DNA of 64,000 bases from Blepharisma stoltei (GCA_914767885.1 CAJZBQ010000024.1:124001-188000), one strand, 5' to 3'. Shown: positions 10,789-20,480, counted from the stretch's first letter. A program made the numbers and translations. The notes: generated by a model not told the origin, from the letters alone.

Positions 10789-11946
10789 ATGTCCCAAAAG
10801 CTAATTGAAGAAAATATCCCAGACTGCTTTTTATGCCCCATAACTCAAGAATTAATGCAAGATCCAGTTATAGCAGCTGATGGCCATACTTATGAGCGTA
10901 AAGCAATTAAGAGATGGCTAAAAACCGGCAATAGACGAAGTCCTTTAACTAATGAAAGTTTAACGAACATGACTTTTATCGAAAATTATCTTGCAAGATC
11001 TTTAATTCATGAATTTATAGAAAATCAAACCAAGACAACTCAAAGCTGCGATTTAATAAGGAATAAAGAAGTTGAGTTCAAATCTAAAGAAAAATGCTTA
11101 AAAGATGAAATTAATAAAAAGAGCCAAGAAATTAATTCCTTGTTAAGCAGACTAGAAACTCAAAGAAAAACGAAAAAAAGACACACAATTTTTGATTATA
11201 CTGCATTTATCGTTATTCTTGGGATGTTATTTTATAACTCAGCTGATAGGTTTGTTAAAAGCAGCGAAATATATTCAAGCAAATTCAATACAATTGAATT
11301 TGAGAGCTCAAAGTTGGTTTTAGCTCAGCCTGTTGAATACCAATCATCGAAAATATCAGCCACTTCAAAAGATGGGAGCCATTATGCATATGCTGATTCT
11401 AATTACATTTTTGTAATTAATACAGCTACTAATGAAAATGAAATTTCATTAAGGCATAATTCTTCCGAAATTACCTTTATCCAATTTTCCAATAGCGGGA
11501 AGCTTTTAGCTTCTGGAAATAGAGATAATGAAGTCACTTTATGGAGCTTAGAATCCAAAAAGAAAATAAAAGACTTCATGGGGCACAAAAAGGCTATCTC
11601 CGCTATTGATATCTCAGCTGATGAAAAATTGGTAGTTTCTGGGGGTTGGGATGGAAAAGTAATTCTTTGGGATATCGAATCTCAGCACCAAAATGGAATT
11701 TTTGGCAAAATGAATGATAAAACAAGCTGGGTTACAGCAATAAAATTTTCCCCTGATGGAAAATTAATTGCGTCAAGCCATGGAGATTTTGCTATTAATA
11801 TTTGGAATATTGCAGACAAAAAAATTATAAAGCAAATAAAAGGGCATCAAAATTGGATACAGTCTGTTGCCTTTTCAGATTGTGGAAAATTTTTGAACTC
11901 AAAAAGCATTGATGGAACTATTATAATAACTAAAATATTTAATTAA
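10789..11946 (+). CDS. U-box / WD40-repeat protein, probable membrane-anchored E3 ubiquitin ligase
   Basis: 385 residues with no interruption. Residues about 9-80 are a U-box: IPDCFLCPITQELMQDPVIA, DGHTYERKAIKRWL and SPLTNE, the standard E2-docking fold without zinc ligands. A short coiled coil follows (about 95-127). A hydrophobic segment, about residues 137-150 (YTAFIVILGMLFY), may anchor it in a membrane. The C-terminal 200 residues hold four to five WD40 repeats (VTLWSLESKKKIKDFMGH, VILWDIESQ, INIWNIADKKIIKQIKGH). It probably ubiquitinates proteins recognised by the propeller. The start is the first ATG in the frame and the stop is TAA. The combination of U-box, membrane segment and WD40 is less common than U-box plus ARM repeats. 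Confidence 0.88.
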   Translation: MSQKLIEENIPDCFLCPITQELMQDPVIAADGHTYERKAIKRWLKTGNRRSPLTNESLTNMTFIENYLARSLIHEFIENQTKTTQSCDLIRNKEVEFKSKEKCLKDEINKKSQEINSLLSRLETQRKTKKRHTIFDYTAFIVILGMLFYNSADRFVKSSEIYSSKFNTIEFESSKLVLAQPVEYQSSKISATSKDGSHYAYADSNYIFVINTATNENEISLRHNSSEITFIQFSNSGKLLASGNRDNEVTLWSLESKKKIKDFMGHKKAISAIDISADEKLVVSGGWDGKVILWDIESQHQNGIFGKMNDKTSWVTAIKFSPDGKLIASSHGDFAINIWNIADKKIIKQIKGHQNWIQSVAFSDCGKFLNSKSIDGTIIITKIFN

Positions 11947-12193
11947 ATGTTTGCAAATTATAGCATGAATGACGAATATGATAAGGCCTTGATTTTATTA
12001 AAGCGGCCATAATGCAAATTTTTAATGCGTGGATCATAATTTGATTTAAAATAGTACTAGAATTATTTTTCACAGCTAGTTTTAGAAGATATTTCTCATT
12101 CCTTTTTATATAAAAATATATTTTTTAAGAAAAATTTTTTATTTTGTTTGAGATTTTAGTATATTTTAATGAATGAGATTTCTAATCAATAAA

Positions 12194-13169
12194 TTAAATT
12201 AATGAATCAATTAAATTTATTCTTCTTCGGTTATCTTCACAACTGTCAAATTTAGTGGCAAAAAATATATCTACAATTTCTTCTGCAACCCAATACGACA
12301 TTGTTCTTTCCCCTAATGCAATTACATTGCAGTTATATTTTTTTCTCGATGTTTCGGCAGTTCAGTAATCATGACATAAAGCACATCTAATTCCAAGGAA
12401 TTTATTGGCAGCCATTGAACTTGCCATACCTCCTCCACATACTTAAGCTAACTTAATTACTCAGATTTTTAAAGTCATATTCTTTTCTACAGGGAGTAAT
12501 ATAGAGCCTCCCTTTCAACTTTTAACTGATTATGTCAACCGCTATCTTGTCGCCTAGCATTCCAGAGGACCCATTAATGGGCTAGAAAGTCTTCACTGGT
12601 CGCGATGACTCGCTTCTCTAATTTGGCTCCATTTCACATGAGTGTCGTCCTTCTCGGGTGTGCCAATAAAACTATATGCCTGCTTTTCCCTTGGGCCAGC
12701 TGAATCATCTATACGTTAATCCATGTTTGGCATTGTGGATATAGCCCAGGAGCCGTATTGATCGGTTTGAATTGGTTAGTTGCCTTGAGTTGAAACCAAC
12801 TCGAGGAGTTGCTAGGCATTCTCCCAGTCCAAGCCGATCAATATCGGTTTCCCTGGGTTAAAAATGTTCACCTTAAAAACTGACCCTAAATAAAATTCAT
12901 GGAGGTGTAATTCTTCTTTTAGATAATTAATTCCATGCTTAGCCATTTTATTATTCCCCTTCTCCAAATACAATTAATCCATATTGGGCTTGATTTTGAT
13001 TAATCTTATCACATACAGCTTTTGCATATATTGGATAGTCAACAACCTCTCCAGGGAAGCAGCCAACATCAATTATCGTTGCATCTTTGCTTTGCATATG
13101 CTGTATAAGCTGCTGCTTAAAGTTAATTCCTGCATGGTCACACCCAGCAGCAATAACAAGAGATTCCAT
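12194..13169 (-). CDS. rpiB: Ribose-5-phosphate isomerase B family (RpiB/LacAB)
   Basis: Predicted 148 residues after removal of the insert at 12443-12957. It interconverts ribose 5-phosphate and ribulose 5-phosphate in the pentose phosphate pathway. Visible family features: IAAGCDHAGINFKQ (substrate-binding DHAG), DATIIDVGCFP, VDYPIYAKAV, YGLIVCGGGMASSMAANKF (active-site Cys loop, restored only after excision), GIRCALCHDYWTAETSRKK, CNVIALGERTM and AEEIVDIFFATKFD. TGA gives Trp in HDYWTAE and SYWVAE. The RpiB type is typical of bacteria and many protists, so possible ancient transfer fits. The stop TAA is at 12194-12196; a 72-bp gap separates it from the enoyl-CoA hydratase stop. Confidence 0.88.
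12443..12957 (-). mobile_element. Retroposon-like insert (family B) in rpiB
   Basis: Lies between diverged duplications at about 12429-12442 (CCTCCTCCACATAC) and 12958-12971 (CCTTCTCCAAATAC). On the minus strand it begins AATAATAAAATGGC and ends AGTTAGCTTAAG. It shares 'TCGGGTGTGC'-type blocks with the inserts at 6025, 24314 and 27550. It splits the active-site loop. Only the left copy encodes the Cys-containing CGGG loop, so that copy must be the one kept. Confidence 0.8.
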
Positions 13170-13241
13170 TGATAGTTTTATGGCGTTTTTAGTCGATAAT
13201 AACTATTTTATTTATAATTATAGCTGTTTATCAGAAATAGT

Positions 13242-14057
13242 TTATTTATTAGTAAAATTAGGCTTTCTTTTATTCAAAAGTGCAGATATTCCTTCTTCTT
13301 TATCTTGCAATGAAAACCCTGAGTTAAACAGTGCCAGCTCATGCGAAAGTCCAGCTGACAATCCTACTTCTAATGCAAAATTAATCGACTTTTTAGCAAT
13401 TCCTACAACTGGGACAGAATAGCTTGCTATTTTCTTTGCAATTACAATAGCTTCTTCTAGAGCATTTTCTACAACCTTATTAACAAGCCCCATTTCTTTA
13501 GCTTCATCAGCAGAAATCATATCTCCAGTTAATATCAATTCCATAGCTTTATACTTTCCCACAACTCTCGTAAGCCTTTGCGTTCCCCCTGCTCCAGGTA
13601 TTAGCCCAAGCTTAATTTCAGGCTGCCCAAATTTTGCAGTTTTACTAGCAATAATAATATCACACATCATTGCCACTTCGCAGCCACCTCCTAGTGCAAG
13701 TCCATTTACAGCAGCAATTACAGGCTTTTTCATTCTAGGCAAAACAGTGAACCAATTTTCTATTGGGTTTGTAATGATAACTGAAGATGTTGATTTATTT
13801 TGAAATTCAGAAACATCAGCACCTGCTGCAAAAGATTTTCCGACCCCTGTCAAAATTACTACATGGACATTTGGGTCATCTTCTGCTTGTCGGAATAGAG
13901 GATTTAGGTCATTTCAGACGGCAGTGCTAAAAGCGTTTAGTTTTGATGGACGAGTAATTGTGATAATCGCAATTTTGTCTGCAGTTGTTTGATAAGTCGC
14001 TAGCTTTGGTTCCGTATTCAGATGATTAGCAAGAAGACTGAGCCTTTTTAGAGCCAT
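13242..14057 (-). CDS. Enoyl-CoA hydratase (ECHS1-like)
   Basis: 271 residues, uninterrupted by IESs. It hydrates trans-2-enoyl-CoA in fatty-acid beta-oxidation, probably in mitochondria since the N-terminus (MALKRLSLLANHL) is basic and amphipathic. Crotonase-family motifs are all present: IITITRPSKLNAFS, AGADVSEF (oxyanion loop), KPVIAAVNGLALGGGCEVAMMCDI, FGQPEIKLGLIPGAGGTQRL (catalytic Glu region), MELILTGDMISADEAKEMGLVN. One TGA is read as Trp in STAVWNDL. The start is ATG 14057. The C-terminus ends in KPNFTNK, close to the length of mammalian ECHS1 without its transit peptide. Confidence 0.92.
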
Positions 14058-14108
14058 TTTTCGGGAGATTAATTATATAGAGGATTTAGCTATTTATTTA
14101 TAATAAAT

Positions 14109-14540
14109 TTAAGTGAATCTCAAGTTTGTGAAAAATGGCTTAAGCAATGGATGAGCACATTGTATATGCAAGTGCGCATAACACCTTTGTGCAAATTTAA
14201 GCCCACATAATAAGCATCGTCTTTCTTGGGTGTTCCTTCCTTTTAGTAATTTATTCTTAATAATAATTTCTTCTATGTGCTTCAATAAATTATGCAAATA
14301 ATATTCATCTCGACGATGAAATCTTTGTGAGCATTCTGAGCATCTGGGATGATCTGTCCGAATGTGGTATGAAAGCCTATTTCTTGTTTTTTCAGTTTTA
14401 GAACAAATTGGACATATTGGGGAGCAAGTGTGATTTCTAGACATGTGCGCTCGTGCTTGCTTTAAGGTCTCGAAATGGTAGCCGCATTCAGGGCAGTTGC
14501 CTTCGTAGTCATCATCAATTGATTTTGATTTAATTTCCAT
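14109..14540 (-). CDS. Small C2H2-type zinc-finger protein
   Basis: 143 residues with four to five Cys/His clusters: CPECGYHFETLKQARAHMSR, CPICSKTEKTRNRLSYHIRT, CSECSQRFHRRDEYYLHNLL and CLLCGLKFAQRCYAHLHIQC. Spacing is CxxC-x(12)-H-x(3-4)-H as in classical fingers, which bind DNA or RNA. No other domain is seen. The start ATG 14540 and stop TAA are clear; it lies 51 bp from the start of the hydratase gene. Confidence 0.8.
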   Translation of the reverse strand: MEIKSKSIDDDYEGNCPECGYHFETLKQARAHMSRNHTCSPICPICSKTEKTRNRLSYHIRTDHPRCSECSQRFHRRDEYYLHNLLKHIEEIIIKNKLLKGRNTQERRCLLCGLKFAQRCYAHLHIQCAHPLLKPFFTNLRFT

Positions 14541-14604
14541 AAATATAGCCCCTATTTAGATAATTTTTTTTAAATTCGGGTTTTTAATTAAGATTAATAC
14601 ATCA

Positions 14605-15122
14605 TTAAAAGTATAAGGATAATTTAATAGTTTGATATAATATAAATGAAAAAAAATTATGTAGCTTTCGTTTAAAAGATCTTTGGATTTTTATAGCATG
14701 ATATTTTATGCACTTGCCAGGGCTTAAGGATCTAAAAATCCATTTGCACCTTTTCATGTCCAAGCATATGACGCAATTTTTGATTTTTTTCAAGCCTTTT
14801 TAGCTTTTTCTTCTCTCTGCTTCTTCTTGTCGATTATTATACTTTCATCAGAATTTTCAGTCTTTTTAACTTTTTCAATTGATTTTTGAGAGTTTTGGGA
14901 GTCCTTACGAATTAGGGTTTTACTGTTCGACCTCATTATAGATTTTTCTTTCGGCAAAATCTCATCGAATTTCTTTGAAGGCAATTTTTGAACTGAATGC
15001 GATTTTCTCTTTTGCTGGCCCGTTTCGTCCAAATCTTCATTTAAAGGGGAATTTTCTTCTTTTCTGATTTCTTTTATAGATGTATATTTTAATAGTCTTA
15101 ATAGCGCAATATTTTTTCATAC
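14605..15122 (-). CDS. Uncertain basic protein with an IQ-like motif; frame shift inside
   Basis: Two overlapping reverse frames look coding. The upstream frame is hydrophilic and Ser/Lys-rich (KKFDEILPKEKSIMRSNSK, QREEKAKKAW). The downstream frame holds KNCVICLDMKRCKW and an IQ-like motif, IKIQRSFKRKL, of the calmodulin-binding type. They would join if the A7 run near 14784-14790 were A8, which suggests a homopolymer error or a true frameshift rather than two genes; no 15-16 nt intron fits. No clear ATG is visible at the 5' end, where the frame opens just after a TAG. Function unknown. Confidence 0.35.
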
Positions 15123-15162
15123 CTATTGAGAAATACACTAATAAATTTAAGTTTTTTAAATA

Positions 15163-16641
15163 TTAAAAATCAGCCCTGGTTAGTATATCTAATAATTTTT
15201 GATGTAAATTTCTTTTCGATAATCGGGCTTGACCTTCTTCAATGGACGGAGAAAAATCATTTCTCGGTCTTACGAATGAAGTCGTCAACTCTTTTGAGTT
15301 CGACCTTGATCTTTCAGCTAAAGTATTGATTCTTTCATTAACCTTTTTTTGCCCTTTTGTTAAGTCTTTAACACCTATTATGCCTGCTTCATTTGAGATC
15401 TTCAAATTTTTAACTATCCCTCTTGATTTTCCCTTCTTAAAAATAATTTCATTGCTTTCTTCACTTATGATTAAAATATGGCATCTCAGCCTAGCCATGG
15501 CCGGGAGGCCATGGCGCTTCAAGCGCATATTTTAATTATATCCAGCAAGGTTTTGCCATTCTGGAAATGAGCAACAATGTCAGGTAAGCAAATCCGCAGG
15601 GCAGAGCCTGACCCATGCTCAACGACTGGGATGGATTTTACCTCATGGGGAAGGAAGGCTCACCGGTTCGAAAAGGAAAGCCCAGCAGAGTCCTCTGTAC
15701 CATTCGCGCAAATTTCTAGCATGAAACTGGGCGTTACGTCCCAGGCCCCGTGTTTTCCCTTTTGCCGAGAGTCGGTAGAAAATTCATTTTTTGAATTTTT
15801 TGTGCAGGTAACTCATGTATCAAGAGAAGTCGCTCACTCATGAGCCGTTGAAGTCGATGACGTCATCTGGAGGTGCTTGGTATACGTTAAGGTCGTACGG
15901 AGGCTGTGTATCGTCTCTACATGCCAAGAGATGGCGGTGTGCCCGGGAATGCCTACCCCTTGGGGGACGTTTAGCGTGATATTAATTTAAGTAAGTAAGC
16001 TTTCTTCACTTATTTTCCTTTGATGATTTACGTGCTTTTCTTGTTGATCCTCTCTTTCTGAACTTAGTTTTTCCTCACTATTTTTAATTGGAGACGGCCT
16101 ATTAAGTTTAAGTTTTGTATTCCTAAACAGCGGATTTGACGGTGAACTCGTCTCATTCATGCTAATATTTTGATTTTTTTCATAAAAAGTGACTTGTAAA
16201 GTAAAAGAATTGAAATTATGAGTGACTGATGTATTTGGGGTGATGATTTTTGACCTACTTTCAGGAGTGGCACATTTTGAAATCGGATTTGATTTCAAGG
16301 AATTATAGAGCTGCTTTCTGATGTTTATTTTTGAAGAAATTTTGATATTATTGATATTATCAGGCGGGATAATTTCGATTTTAGGCTTTGGTTTTGGGAG
16401 TTTTTTCCAGCTCAAGCTATTTGTGAGGCATAAAGTTTCATTAAGTCTTGGGTCGCGCTGAAGGTTATAAGATCTTGACACGTCTAATGAAGTGCTGCTT
16501 TTTCTTGTTTTGATTTTAATCGAAGATCGATTTAATCTACTCTTTGCGGGGCTTTGAGAACTAGACTCATTTCCCTTTAACTTTACAGGTGTTGTTTGTT
16601 TTAATATTTTTTAAAAAAATTCTTCTAATTAATATTCTCAT
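15163..16641 (-). CDS. Hypothetical basic low-complexity protein
   Basis: Predicted 305 residues after removing the insert 15469-15998 and a 16-nt intron (16566-16581). It is rich in Ser, Lys, Asn and Pro, with pieces such as RDPRLNETLCLTNSLSWK, PKPKIEIIPPDN and LTKGQKKVNERINTLAERS. No known domain is visible. Joining across the insert gives HQRKISEESNEIIFKKGK with no break. The 5' exon MRILIRRIFLKNI is proposed only because the intron links it in frame; without it no ATG is present upstream. Function unknown; it may be cytoskeletal or regulatory from composition alone. Confidence 0.5.
15469..15998 (+). mobile_element. Retroposon-like insert (family A)
   Basis: Perfect 15-bp duplication GCTTTCTTCACTTAT at 15454-15468 and 15999-16013. 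The 5' end reads GATTAAAATATGGC and the 3' end GTGATATTAATTTAAGTAA. It aligns by eye along most of its length with the insert at 6656 (shared 'TATATCC.GCAAGGTTTTGCC', 'GGATTTTACCTC', 'AAAGCCCAGCAG'). Confidence 0.88.
16566..16581 (-). other. Putative 16-nt intron
   Basis: Reverse-strand sequence GTTAAAGGGAAATGAG. Removing it connects an upstream ATG frame to the long downstream frame. It lacks the TATATAG 3' end common to the other introns here, so this is weaker. Confidence 0.4.
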
Positions 16642-16697
16642 AAAAATTCTGTAATAATGATTAAAAACCCAAGCTAAGAGAAATTTAAATTATTAAA

Positions 16698-17831
16698 ATG
16701 GAACGTACAACAGAAAAGTCTTGCAAATATATTTACAAAATTGTTATTGCAGGAGATCAAAAATCAGGAAAAAGTACGTTATTTTCAAGATTCACTAACT
16801 CCCCCACTCTGTGAGCGAACAAAAAACCATTAGAAAAATCCCTAATTTTTGCCCAAAAACCTACCATTTGTGAGCGAACAAAAATTTTTTTTATGGGAAA
16901 AAATTTTGATATATAAGTGGTAAATATTATCTTGAAAATTCGAGCTAATTCTGTTTAATTTTAAACAAATTGCGTTTTAAAACATAAATTTTACAAATTA
17001 AATTAATATTTGCCTTCCTATTTTTGAGAAGTGGATTTTTTTAAATTTCAAAAAAATTGTTTCTTAAAAAAAATTAACCCCCCTCCATGAGCGAAAAAAA
17101 TTTTTTTATTCGCTCACTGACGGGGGATTAAGCACAAATCGAAATTTAAAGAGCCTCAAAGTGGAGTAAAATTTGAAAATTGCAACTTTCACATGTCATC
17201 AGGCGAAAACATCAAATTTCAGCTTTGAGATATTATTGGATTTAAGCAGTACCGGTCCATAATAAAGTCTCATTTCCGAAGAGCTGTTGGCGCTTTCATA
17301 GTTTACGATATAACCAGCGAGAATTCTTTTAACAGCGCAAAATCATGGCTAGAAGATCTCAGAATCGCAGAACCAGATATCATTATATGCCTGTTTGCCA
17401 AGAATAGCCCACTAAGGAGCAAATTTTGGTCATTCTAAAATTTGGTTTAGCCAGAAAATATGGCATGCCAACGAATTTGGAAAGCCAGCTATTGTCTGAC
17501 CAACCAAAAAAAATGCTCCTTAGTGGGCTATTCTTGGTAAATAAGTATATCAATTATTGGAAATAAAATCGATAAAGACCCTTCATTAAGAAAAATAAGT
17601 TTTGAGCAAGGACGAACTTTTGCTCAAGAAAATGATGCTATTTTTGCAGAAACTTCTGCAAGGGATAACTTAGGCGTAAATGAGGCATTTGAAAGGTTAT
17701 TTAAAAGAGTTTATGATGTGAAAGTAGAAATTATAAAAAATGATGTCGAGATGAGTGACCAAAGCTCTTTAATTAGTGAGCAGATAAAAATCGAGAAAAA
17801 TACAATAACCAAAAATTTTTGTTGTCATTAA
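16698..17831 (+). CDS. Rab-like small GTPase with altered switch II
   Basis: Predicted 212 residues after two IESs are removed (16799-17131 and 17389-17550). G1 is GDQKSGKST, G3 is WDIIGFKQYRS where Rab proteins have WDTAGQE(R/K)(F/Y)RS, G4 is GNKID and G5 is ETSAR. VGAFIVYDITSENSFNSAKSW is the typical Rab helix-3 region. The C-terminus ends KNFCCH, close to a di-Cys prenylation site, so it is probably membrane attached and works in vesicle traffic. The glutamine of switch II needed for GTP hydrolysis is Phe here, so the protein may stay GTP-bound or act without hydrolysis. UGA gives the Trp of WDIIG. Its stop is 11 bp from the stop of the convergent NTMT1 gene. Confidence 0.85.
16799..17131. 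mobile_element. CTCC...GGAG MITE / IES in the Rab-like gene
   Basis: TAA pointers at 16796-16798 and 17129-17131. Removal joins TLFSRFT to KHKSKFKEP in frame, inside switch I. Interior has the usual AT-rich block; the right end palindrome is worn (GCGAAAAAAATTT). Confidence 0.9.
17389..17550. mobile_element. Small inverted-repeat IES in the Rab-like gene
   Basis: Bounded by TATAT at 17384-17388 and 17546-17550. It contains a perfect 24-bp inverted repeat (17398-17421 against 17514-17537, starting CCAAGAATAGCCCACT) unrelated to the CTCC MITEs. Removal gives IIISIIGNKIDKDPS, restoring the G4 box. Confidence 0.85.
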
Positions 17832-17842
17832 ATTTTCTTCAA

Positions 17843-18601
17843 TTAAATAGGAACGCAGGCATACATTTTTACCTTATAAAGATCTTCTGGAAAATTTGGC
17901 TGCAGCTGCTCATGGATAATCCTAAGTCCTGCATTTCTGAATGCAATTTTGTATATTTTATCTGATCTTGTCACACTGAAATCTTCCTTATGCACCATAA
18001 AGCCATTCTTCTTTATATTTTCTTTAATGCAAATGATCCCTCCTTCTCTCAGCCCATTTTGAATTCTTCTCAAAAAACTGACCAAATCTTCATCTGTTAG
18101 CTGTGCAAGTACCCATTGAATTCATATACAATCATAAGCTCGTGGCTCTGGGTTGAAATTTTGTAGTCCTTGTACATAAAAATTAACAGCTCTTGAGTCA
18201 TCCACAAAAGTTCTTGCATGGTCTACATATTTTTGGCATTGGTCAACTAAGTCTACTGTTTCAAATTCATTTAATAAAAGAAATTTTGTAACTCTTCCAA
18301 TTCCACAGCCACAATCAAGAGCTCTTCTCCCAGCCATAGCGTGGCTTGTTTTCAAAAATGCCACAAATTCTCTAGAGGTATTGATATCTGGCTGATTAAT
18401 TATTTCATAGCCACCTAAAACTCCATTTAAAGATGACTCTTGAGAAGACCAGTAGCTGTTTCCTAAATGGTACCAAGTTTCTTTATCTCTTATGAATTTT
18501 GAGTGCAGCTCTCTCCGCCACATTTCTTCTGGCGAAGCATATGCTTCTCCAAAGGTGTCTGTCCCAGATTTCTCGTGTGGAAAAAGCTCTTTTGTGTCCA
18601 T
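17843..18601 (-). CDS. NTMT1: N-terminal Xaa-Pro-Lys N-methyltransferase (NTMT1-like)
   Basis: 252 residues, uninterrupted. It transfers methyl groups from S-adenosylmethionine to the alpha-amino group of proteins starting with X-Pro-Lys after Met removal. Features: ETWYHLGNSYW near the N-terminus, ALDCGCGIGRVTKFLL (SAM-binding glycine loop), VDLVDQCQKYVDHA, YDCIWIQWVLAQLTDEDLV, LREGGIICIKEN and FSVTRSDKIYKIAFRNAGL. The order and spacing match human NTMT1/METTL11A throughout. The first Trp of WIQWVL is encoded by UGA; it is conserved across eukaryotes, so this is strong evidence for the code change. Start is ATG 18601, stop TAA near 17843. Confidence 0.95.
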
Positions 18602-18633
18602 TTAGATTATCAATTTATTAGGGTAATTTTATA

Positions 18634-19855
18634 CTAAGCTAGCTTCCATAATTTGAAGGTTTTATCAAAAGACGTAGTTACTAGGATGTCTCCTTTAGGA
18701 CTGAGATTTATATCAGTCACTTTATTTTCATTTGAAAATGTTTTAAGCAGCGAAAAATCTTTAGGAGACCATAACTTGGTGGTTCCATCATAGGAGCATG
18801 AGCCAATAAATTTTTCTGTTGCGGTTGTTGAAGAAACCAGTTTGGAGTGTGCAGGAATCGTAAAAACAAGCCCACGCTTTCGAATGTCCCAGATTTTGAC
18901 GGTATTATCATCGCTGCCTGTAGAAATTGTGTGTCCATTTGGAGAAATGCTCATGCAGAGGAGCTGCTTGACATGCCCTCTGAGGGTAAGAATATGACCG
19001 CCTGTTCTGAGATCTCATAGAGCGCCGGTTCCAGAAAGGTCACCAGTCCCGAGGATACTGCCATCTGGGTGAAGGCTTAAACAGTGGATGCCTCTGCCAT
19101 GCCCATGCTGTGTGAGAATGCAATCATTTCGGCTTATGTCTCAAAGCTTCCAAGTTTTATCATATGAACAGCTTAAAAGCAAGTTGCCAATAGGATGGAA
19201 TTTAACTTTATTGACCCTAGATTCATGTCCTCTAGCTTCCTTTTTAAAACATATGTTTTTTAAAATAATATAGAGAGGACAGCCCCTTAAAATGTTTTTT
19301 CTTCATTTTGAAAATAAATTAAATTTTCATGGCAATTCTTTGAATGTAAGCTAAATAAATTATTATGATAGTTCTCAAATCGTCAATATAAAAATAAAAG
19401 CTATACCCGAATGATAGAAAATATTGTTTTTTAAAGAGAGTAAGTCATCTAGCCTGACTATTTTCTCATATTCCTATATTCATATCAAATGATCCTGTTG
19501 CAACAATATTATTGCAAATATCTATTGTCTGCACTCTATCTGAATGCCCTTCAAGGCTAGAAATTAGAGTTCCACTTGGAATAGAATAAAGAGATGCAAT
19601 TCCAGATCATCCTGCTATTCCTAAAACGGTCCCTGTTTCATCAAATGAAGTACTAATTGGAACTCTTTCATCACATATTTGGCTTCCTAAGACTTCAAAT
19701 TCTAAAGGATCTGAACGGACATTGTAAATTCTTTCAGCTTCTAGTCTGATTGAAGCTTTCATTAAGCTAATGCTTGCAATTTCTTCTCTTGTTGCTCTTA
19801 AGAAAGGATGGGATGCTGGCTGATCTTCAGGAGGCCTGTCTTCAACTTGGAGCAT
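18634..19855 (-). CDS. PRPF4: U4/U6 snRNP protein PRPF4 (Prp4)
   Basis: Predicted 344 residues after removal of the IES at 19249-19435. A WD40 propeller with family-specific phrases: WSGIASLYSIPSGTLISSLE, RGHESRVNKVKFHPIGNLLL, SYDKTWKLWD, GHGRGIHCLSLHPDGSILGT, DLRTGGHILTLRGHVKQLL, SPNGHTISTGSDDNTVKIWD and FDKTFKLWKLA. These track human PRPF4 repeat by repeat. It is a scaffold of the U4/U6.U5 tri-snRNP for pre-mRNA splicing. The N-terminal region is shorter than in animals and no SFM motif is seen, so the first ATG could be downstream of a missed exon. UGA gives conserved Trp in KLW D, ALWD and AGWSG. It lies 32 bp from the NTMT1 start. Confidence 0.92.
19249..19435. other. IES in PRPF4
   Basis: 187 bp of AT-rich DNA bounded by the 8-bp repeat TTTTTAAA (19241-19248 and 19428-19435). 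Removal joins WLTLFKKEARGHESRVNKV in frame. No MITE termini are visible. Confidence 0.82.
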
Positions 19856-19940
19856 TCTTTATATTTATTTAATTTTCATAGAGCTCAATAGTCATTTTAA
19901 ATGATGCGTGTATTAAAAATTATTTTTGTCTTGGCACTAA

Positions 19941-20319
19941 CTCCCCCCCCCCCTCGAAGTTCGACCAAGATTGTTTTGGTCGAACTTCGAGGGGGTTAAG
20001 AAGAATTTTTTAAAAAAACTTATATAGAATTTTTTTTTATATAATTTAGTAGTAAAAAAAAAAAATTTATCATATTCTTCTGTATGGTTGAGAGGGTGTA
20101 AGGGTTAGAAAAAATAGTGCAAGATGGTTTTGTAACGCTTTTTTAGAACTTGAATACAAAAATCGCAAGCTCACCCCCACATAGTTTAAAAATTTTTGAA
20201 AAATTGCTATTTTCCTAGTAAATTTATATAGGTCTTGGTCGAACTTTGTGGGGGGTTAATTTTCCAAAAAATAGGAATTTTCCCTATATCTTGGTCGAAC
20301 TTCGAGGGGGGGGGAGTAA
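19941..20319. mobile_element. MITE with a different terminal repeat (CTCGAAGTTCGACCAAGA type)
   Basis: TAA pointers at 19938-19940 and 20317-20319. It has the same architecture as the common MITE: C-run, a terminal repeat followed by its inverse forming a palindrome at the left, and a second pair at the right. However, the repeat reads CTCGAAGTTCGACCAAGA instead of CTCCGTGAGTGAACAAAA. It lies in the intergenic region 19856-20587, where no intact gene is seen. Confidence 0.85.
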
Positions 20320-20402
20320 GCCTAAAAAGGATTTTGCACTATTATACTTATCATTGATAAATATCATATTTATATTAAGCTATAAAGCCAAGTAAATCCT
20401 TG

Positions 20403-20480
20403 ATGCTGTTTACTCATCGAGATCTTCATCCACAAAATATCCTTTTAGACGAAAATAGAGATAGGGTAGGGCGTAAATAA
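20403..20480 (+). pseudogene. Protein-kinase catalytic-loop fragment
   Basis: A 25-codon frame encodes MLFTHRDLHPQNILLDENRD, a clear kinase catalytic loop (HRDLxPxNILLD), then ends in TAA. No upstream or downstream kinase motifs are found in any frame nearby. It looks like a relic of a kinase gene or a fragment carried in with an insertion. It is unrelated in sequence to the pseudokinase at 8155, which lacks this motif. Confidence 0.5.

Noticed and set aside
20403-20480. Kinase fragment as part of the pseudokinase at 8155
   Set aside because: Opposite strand, 12 kb away, and the pseudokinase already has its own (altered) catalytic loop.
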